Origin: Candidatus Hebobacterum abditum
Lineage (GTDB): Bacteria > Armatimonadota > Hebobacteria > Hebobacterales > Hebobacteraceae
Reading direction: 5' to 3'
Assembly (NCBI GenBank): GCA_029821875.1
Contig: JALGXW010000002.1
Span: forward strand, 1 to 64,000
DNA: 64,000 bases
Numbering within the stretch: position 1 is the first letter of the stretch; each line of letters opens with the position of its first letter. Made by a program: the position numbers and the translations under genes. The notes under the pieces were generated by a model. That model did not search any database, was not told the DNA's origin, and saw only the letters and a list, made by a program, of their open reading frames with translations. This document shows positions 60,476 through 64,000 of the stretch, piece after piece.

Positions 60476-61270
60476 ATGAGGATCGAGCTCGGCTGTTTTA
60501 CCCGGCCCTGGGGCCAGCACACCCTGGAGGAGGCCCTGGCCGGCATCGCAGCGGCCGGCTACAGCAGCGTGGGATTGACATCGATGGCAGACACTCCCTT
60601 GTTCTCAGACGAGTGGAGCGATGGGAGCAATGCGGGCCTCGCCCAGTTCGTAGGTGAGAGCGGCTTGCGCGCGCAGGTCACCTTCGGCAATCCGGACCTG
60701 TCGCTTGCCGGCGGCGAGGCCGCCTCGAGGTTCGGCCGACAGCTCGGCTGGTGCAAGCAGATCGGGATCGACTACCTAGTGCTTCTTGGCACCGAAGATC
60801 CTGACAAGTACGACGCGTGGTTCGATGCCACTGAACGCTGTCTCGACATTGCTGCCGAACGCGAGATCACGCTCCTGCTCAAGCCCCATGGCGGCCTCAG
60901 CTCTCTGGCCGAAGACCTGCTGCGCGCCGCTTCGAGGCTGCCGCACCCCGCGTTCGGGATCTGCTACGATCCCGGCAACATATACTACTACACCGGACAG
61001 AAGCCTGAAGATGACCTCCCCAAGGTGGCGGAGCAGGTGCGAGCCATGTGCATAAAGGACGAGACTGGCGGCAGGCACGGCGAGGTGATGATCACGCCCG
61101 GGACGGGGCTCGTCGACTTCGAACGCATCTTCTCGATCCTAGATGGCGCCGGCTTCTCAGGGCCGTGCTGGGTCGAATGCGTCGGCGGCAGCACCCTGGC
61201 CGAGATCAACGCCGAGGCGAAGAATGCCTACGAGTTCGTGAGCGCTCTCATCGCCCGCACCAGGGGATGA
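60476..61270 (+). CDS. Sugar phosphate isomerase/epimerase (TIM barrel)
   Basis: A 264-residue barrel, shorter than the other two paralogues. Segments: RIELGCFTRPW, GYSSVGLTSMAD, DYLVLLGTED, TLLLKPHGG and FGICYDPGNIYYYTG, with CIKDETGGRHGEV and CWVECVGG as late strands. The metal-binding Glu of the second strand is not obvious, so the metal site differs from the other two. ATG 60476 follows CGGAGCGG; an in-frame ATG at 60449 is less well placed. It is divergent from the AGE-family gene. Confidence 0.8.
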   Translation: MRIELGCFTRPWGQHTLEEALAGIAAAGYSSVGLTSMADTPLFSDEWSDGSNAGLAQFVGESGLRAQVTFGNPDLSLAGGEAASRFGRQLGWCKQIGIDYLVLLGTEDPDKYDAWFDATERCLDIAAEREITLLLKPHGGLSSLAEDLLRAASRLPHPAFGICYDPGNIYYYTGQKPEDDLPKVAEQVRAMCIKDETGGRHGEVMITPGTGLVDFERIFSILDGAGFSGPCWVECVGGSTLAEINAEAKNAYEFVSALIARTRG

Positions 61271-61434
61271 TGCGTTTGGCGCCACGCTCGCCCGCTTGGC
61301 GGTCGGGTTTCGCCCATCTCCGAGCCCCAGTTGGCTATTCGTAGGGTGCGAAGGCCGCCTCCCGAATCTTGGCAGCGATCGCGCGAACCTTTCTCTGGCT
61401 TGCGCGCACTGGACTGTTAGGAGGACCGCCTGGC

Positions 61435-63126
61435 ATGGCCCTGCGAGAGGGCACGGATGCACACCTCGTCGCGCGGGCGCGGGAGGGAGACGCGGCCGCT
61501 CTCGACCAGCTGATCGCCCGCCACCGCGGCCGTCTCTTCGGTATTGCGCGGCACATGACCGGAAGCGCAGACGCGGCCCAGGACATCGTCCAGGAGGCTC
61601 TCGTCAGCGCCCTCACCTCTCTGAGCTGCCTGCGGGACGGCAACAGCTTCGGCAAGTGGCTCAACACCATTGTCCGGCGACAGGTGGTGCGCTGGCGGCG
61701 AGAGCGAGACCGGCGGCCCGAGCCAGTGGGCGATCTAGTCCTGCGTGGCGCACCGGCAGCGGTGTGGGACCGCCCGGAGGTCGCTTCGCCGGAGCTGCTC
61801 GAAAGCATACGAGAGGCGCTGGAGGTCCTCAAACGCCGCGATCGCCAGGTCATGGTTCTGCACTACCTCGAAGGCCGGACGTGTGACGAGATTGCATCGA
61901 TCATGGGCCTATCGCAGGGCGGGGTCAAGCGAATCCTCCACGACTCGCGCAACAAAGTCAGAGAGGAGTATGAAGCCATGTCTGAGACCGGTGGGGAGCC
62001 AAGGATACGTCGGCTGCGGCACTGGATAGCTGGCAGCGTCGTGCCCCAGCGCGCAAACGTCTTCTATCGTCTGAAGCATCGACTCGCGCAAGCAGTGTGC
62101 CTTTCGGTCAATAAGCGGCCGAAGACAGTGAAGCAGATCTCGGAGCAAGTTGGGGCACACGCCGACTACGTCGCGGACACCGTTCAGGACTTGGCCGAGA
62201 TCGACGTGCTGGAGTCGCCGGGCAAACGCAGGTACCTAGCGAACTTCATCGCCCTTGATGGAGAGGACTGGCGACGCTTGACGAAGTTCGTGCCGGAGCC
62301 TGCGGGTGAGGCCGCCAAACGACTGGCGGCGGCAGAGGATCGGCTGCGGGGCGCTTTTGAGAAGACTCAGCTTGCCGCCGCCGGCTGGGAATGGAACGAA
62401 GTCGCATGGGTCATATACGCGGTCCTCGCGGCCAACATGGGCGTCTCTCACACCCAGCCCGATTCCTATCGCTCGTCCGCGCCCAAGCGCCCTGACGGCG
62501 GACGGTATTGGCTCGGGGGCTGTGAAGAAGCTGAAGACCTGCCGACTCTCTGGGGCACAGGGCTCAACAGCAGCTTCGGGAAGCTCGAGGGCCTCGAGGT
62601 CGGCCACTGGTGGAGTTGGGGACTCGAGAGGGAACACCCGACGGCGTTTTCGGCCGGGGACGACGCCTACACGGCACTGGCGGCCTTCCGCCAAGGGCCG
62701 CTGACCGAGGCAGAGGTACTTGGACGGCTCGGCGGCGACGCCGAGCACTGGCAGGGGATACTCGCGCACCTCATCAAGGATGGCGTGCTCAGGCGCGTGA
62801 ACGGCGAGATCAGAGCCGGAATACCAATCTTCACACAGCAAGAAAGCGATGTCCTGACAGATGAGGTGAAGTCGGTCGTAGCGCCCATTACGGGTGAAGT
62901 TGCTGAGCCCGCGCTCGCACTCGTGCCCGAAGCGCTCGACAAGATGGGCTACGGGCATCGGCAGGAGCAGTATCCACAGTGGCTGCGGTGGCTCGCCGGC
63001 GACATCATGGGAGAAGCTCTTCGCTTCCTGATGGAGCAGGGAGTTCTTCCGCGCCCGCCGCGGCGCGCGCCGGCGACCTTTGCGATGCTCGCGTGGGAGT
63101 CCGGGATTCCTCTGATGTTGCCCTGA
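61435..63126 (+). CDS. ECF sigma factor with ~380-residue C-terminal extension
   Basis: A 563-residue protein. Residues ~1-185 are an ECF sigma-70 factor: sigma-2 (ALDQLIARHRGRLFGIARHM, DAAQDIVQEALVSAL) and sigma-4 (LKRRDRQVMVLHYLEGRTCDEIASIMGLSQGGVKRILH). The remaining ~380 residues are not sigma-like. A winged-helix-like segment (TVKQISEQVGAHADYVADTVQDLAEIDVLE) is followed by an unrecognised helical region with AWVIYAVLAANMG and WYWLGG-type aromatic patches (GRYWLGGCEEAEDL) and a second winged-helix-like part (AEVLGRLGGDAEHWQGILAHLIKDGVLRRV). No anti-sigma gene lies beside it. GGAGG is 10 bases before ATG 61435. Confidence 0.78.
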   Translation: MALREGTDAHLVARAREGDAAALDQLIARHRGRLFGIARHMTGSADAAQDIVQEALVSALTSLSCLRDGNSFGKWLNTIVRRQVVRWRRERDRRPEPVGDLVLRGAPAAVWDRPEVASPELLESIREALEVLKRRDRQVMVLHYLEGRTCDEIASIMGLSQGGVKRILHDSRNKVREEYEAMSETGGEPRIRRLRHWIAGSVVPQRANVFYRLKHRLAQAVCLSVNKRPKTVKQISEQVGAHADYVADTVQDLAEIDVLESPGKRRYLANFIALDGEDWRRLTKFVPEPAGEAAKRLAAAEDRLRGAFEKTQLAAAGWEWNEVAWVIYAVLAANMGVSHTQPDSYRSSAPKRPDGGRYWLGGCEEAEDLPTLWGTGLNSSFGKLEGLEVGHWWSWGLEREHPTAFSAGDDAYTALAAFRQGPLTEAEVLGRLGGDAEHWQGILAHLIKDGVLRRVNGEIRAGIPIFTQQESDVLTDEVKSVVAPITGEVAEPALALVPEALDKMGYGHRQEQYPQWLRWLAGDIMGEALRFLMEQGVLPRPPRRAPATFAMLAWESGIPLMLP

Positions 63127-63150
63127 CAGTCTGACCGTCGGAGGGCAGGC

Positions 63151-63942
63151 TCAACGCGCCGGGATCACCAGCTTATCGCCGATGGCCATGACGTTATACC
63201 GTCGGGTGCCATCTTCGATGTGAGATACTAGTTCGGCTGGATCACCCATGCACCAGTAGAGGTCCGAATCGAAGGTGCCGTAGTGGCACGGGACGATGTG
63301 GCGCGCACGCGTGGCGTTGGCCAGCCGTGCGGCATCCCCCGTGTCGAGCGTATGGGGAGCGATCGGCAGCATCAGAACATCCACGTCTCTGACGCCAAGG
63401 TGTTCGTCCAGCAACTCCGTGTCGCCGGGGTGCCAGATGGTGACGCCTGAGACGCTCACAAGGAAGCCGCAGCAGTCCCCCCGCTGCGTGTGAATGGCGT
63501 CTTCCTCGTGCTTCGCCACTGTCGGGGTGACAGTCGTGCCGCCCACGCGCATCGGCTGATCGTACCGAGCCCTGCGAAGGCGGGCCTCGGGAATCCCGAA
63601 CTGGCGCAGCTTGAAGGCGGTCCTCTCGGTTCCGACGAAGAGCGCGTGCGTGCGCTCGGCCAGCTCCGGGATTGTGCGATGTCCGGCGTGGTCGCCGTGG
63701 TCGTGGGTAACCAGCACCAGGTCCGCACGGTCTATGTTGCGGGCCCGAATGGGGAGCGGCACGAGCAGCGGCAGCCCGATCTCCGAAGTTACTGGATCGG
63801 CATCATCCTGGAGTTCGATCACAGGGTCGATCAGGATCACTGAGCCAGCTGCGTTGATGGCAAAGCCCGAGTTGCCGAGCCACCAAACGCTGACCGCGAC
63901 CGCTTCGAGGTCCATCAGCTCGTTCGGGTCGATCATCCCCAC
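63151..63942 (-). CDS. MBL-fold metallohydrolase (UlaG/YtkL-like)
   Basis: A 263-residue metallo-beta-lactamase-fold hydrolase. The metal motif THDHGDH is at 79-85, with a later His/Asp in WHPGDTEL and PCHYGTFD. The single-domain layout resembles the UlaG/YtkL group, whose substrates range from lactones to unknown phosphodiesters. GTG 63942 follows GGGAG by seven bases; an ATG two codons later lies too close to GGTGGGG. It is convergent with the ECF gene, 24 bp apart. Confidence 0.86.
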   Translation of the reverse strand: MGMIDPNELMDLEAVAVSVWWLGNSGFAINAAGSVILIDPVIELQDDADPVTSEIGLPLLVPLPIRARNIDRADLVLVTHDHGDHAGHRTIPELAERTHALFVGTERTAFKLRQFGIPEARLRRARYDQPMRVGGTTVTPTVAKHEEDAIHTQRGDCCGFLVSVSGVTIWHPGDTELLDEHLGVRDVDVLMLPIAPHTLDTGDAARLANATRARHIVPCHYGTFDSDLYWCMGDPAELVSHIEDGTRRYNVMAIGDKLVIPAR

Positions 63943-64000
63943 CGTAGCACTCCCTCACTGGGAATCCTTCGGCGGTCTGGGGGGTACATCCTTCCAACGC

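Noticed and set aside
1-64000. CRISPR array, integrase, transposase or prophage
   Set aside because: No regularly spaced short repeats with unique spacers, no transposase or integrase motifs and no attachment-site duplication next to the tRNA genes were found by reading.

Overview
The window is a GC-rich (roughly 63-65% by eye), densely coded bacterial chromosome segment with about 57 protein genes, three tRNA genes, a large-type SRP RNA and two metabolite- or tRNA-sensing leaders (ZTP riboswitch, Asp T-box). I see no transposon, prophage, integron or CRISPR array. The cell is a diderm: TolC and CusB-type efflux proteins, three secretins and several lipoproteins are encoded. Several features are typical of Terrabacteria: a T-box, a ~268-nt SRP RNA with an Alu-like domain, an archaeal-type AspRS and a Ycf45-like R3H ATPase. 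A diderm Terrabacteria lineage such as Armatimonadota or a related uncultured phylum fits best. This is inference from gene content only.

Layout. 1-3.4 kb (minus): metal-type efflux genes (tolC-like, cusB-like, cut at the left edge), a MoaD/ThiS-like protein and a small unknown protein. 3.5-12.2 kb: threonine aldolase, R3H ATPase, zinc-ribbon membrane protein, a 52-codon deacetylase remnant, a LURP-one-like protein, LarE, a lipoprotein and a GAF-GGDEF cyclase. 12.4-20.7 kb: a large secreted GxGYxYP-like protein with thrombospondin type 3 repeats, divergent from an IclR regulator; then queD-queC, radC, a membrane protein and a Nudix hydrolase. 20.9-24.05 kb: a three-gene operon (sugar isomerase/epimerase, URO-D family protein, two-cluster Fe-S protein). 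24.05-25.4 kb: strong promoter, ZTP riboswitch and a stand-alone AICAR transformylase. 25.4-28.5 kb: three exported proteins (SGNH hydrolase, SdiA-regulated-type propeller, glycosidase-like lipoprotein). 28.5-30.1 kb: Asp T-box and aspS. 30.2-32.2 kb (minus): MerR-like regulator and a ROK protein. 32.7-35.6 kb: Rex-like protein fused to a Cys-rich domain, receiver protein, sugar nucleotidyltransferase and a KGG-repeat stress protein.

35.6-40.4 kb (minus): three translationally coupled secretin genes. 40.6-43.2 kb (minus): dnaX-ybaB-recR, preceded by SRP RNA and a lipoprotein gene. 44.5-46.2 kb: sugar isomerase and M55 peptidase. 46.2-47.2 kb: tRNA-His, tRNA-Arg, an anchored thioredoxin-like protein and tRNA-Gly. 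47.2-49.6 kb: HAD hydrolase, DUF2142/PMT-like membrane protein and a small protein. 49.7-58.1 kb (minus): one long unidirectional run of a coiled-coil protein, accB, hom, thrC, a 1410-residue trypsin-TPR protein and purC. 58.3-64 kb: pseudopilin-like protein, AGE-family epimerase, another sugar isomerase, an ECF sigma factor with a ~380-residue extension and an MBL-fold hydrolase.

The recurring theme is saprophytic sugar handling (three isomerase/epimerase-like TIM barrels, AGE epimerase, ROK, IclR, exported hydrolases) among housekeeping genes. The strongest candidates for something undescribed are the Cys-rich Rex fusion, the ECF sigma factor with a large sensor-like tail, the orphan three-secretin operon, the trypsin-TPR giant, and a promoter plus hairpin candidate small RNA near 17.0 kb. 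Functions are assigned by motif recognition without database searches. Starts were chosen mainly from Shine-Dalgarno spacing.
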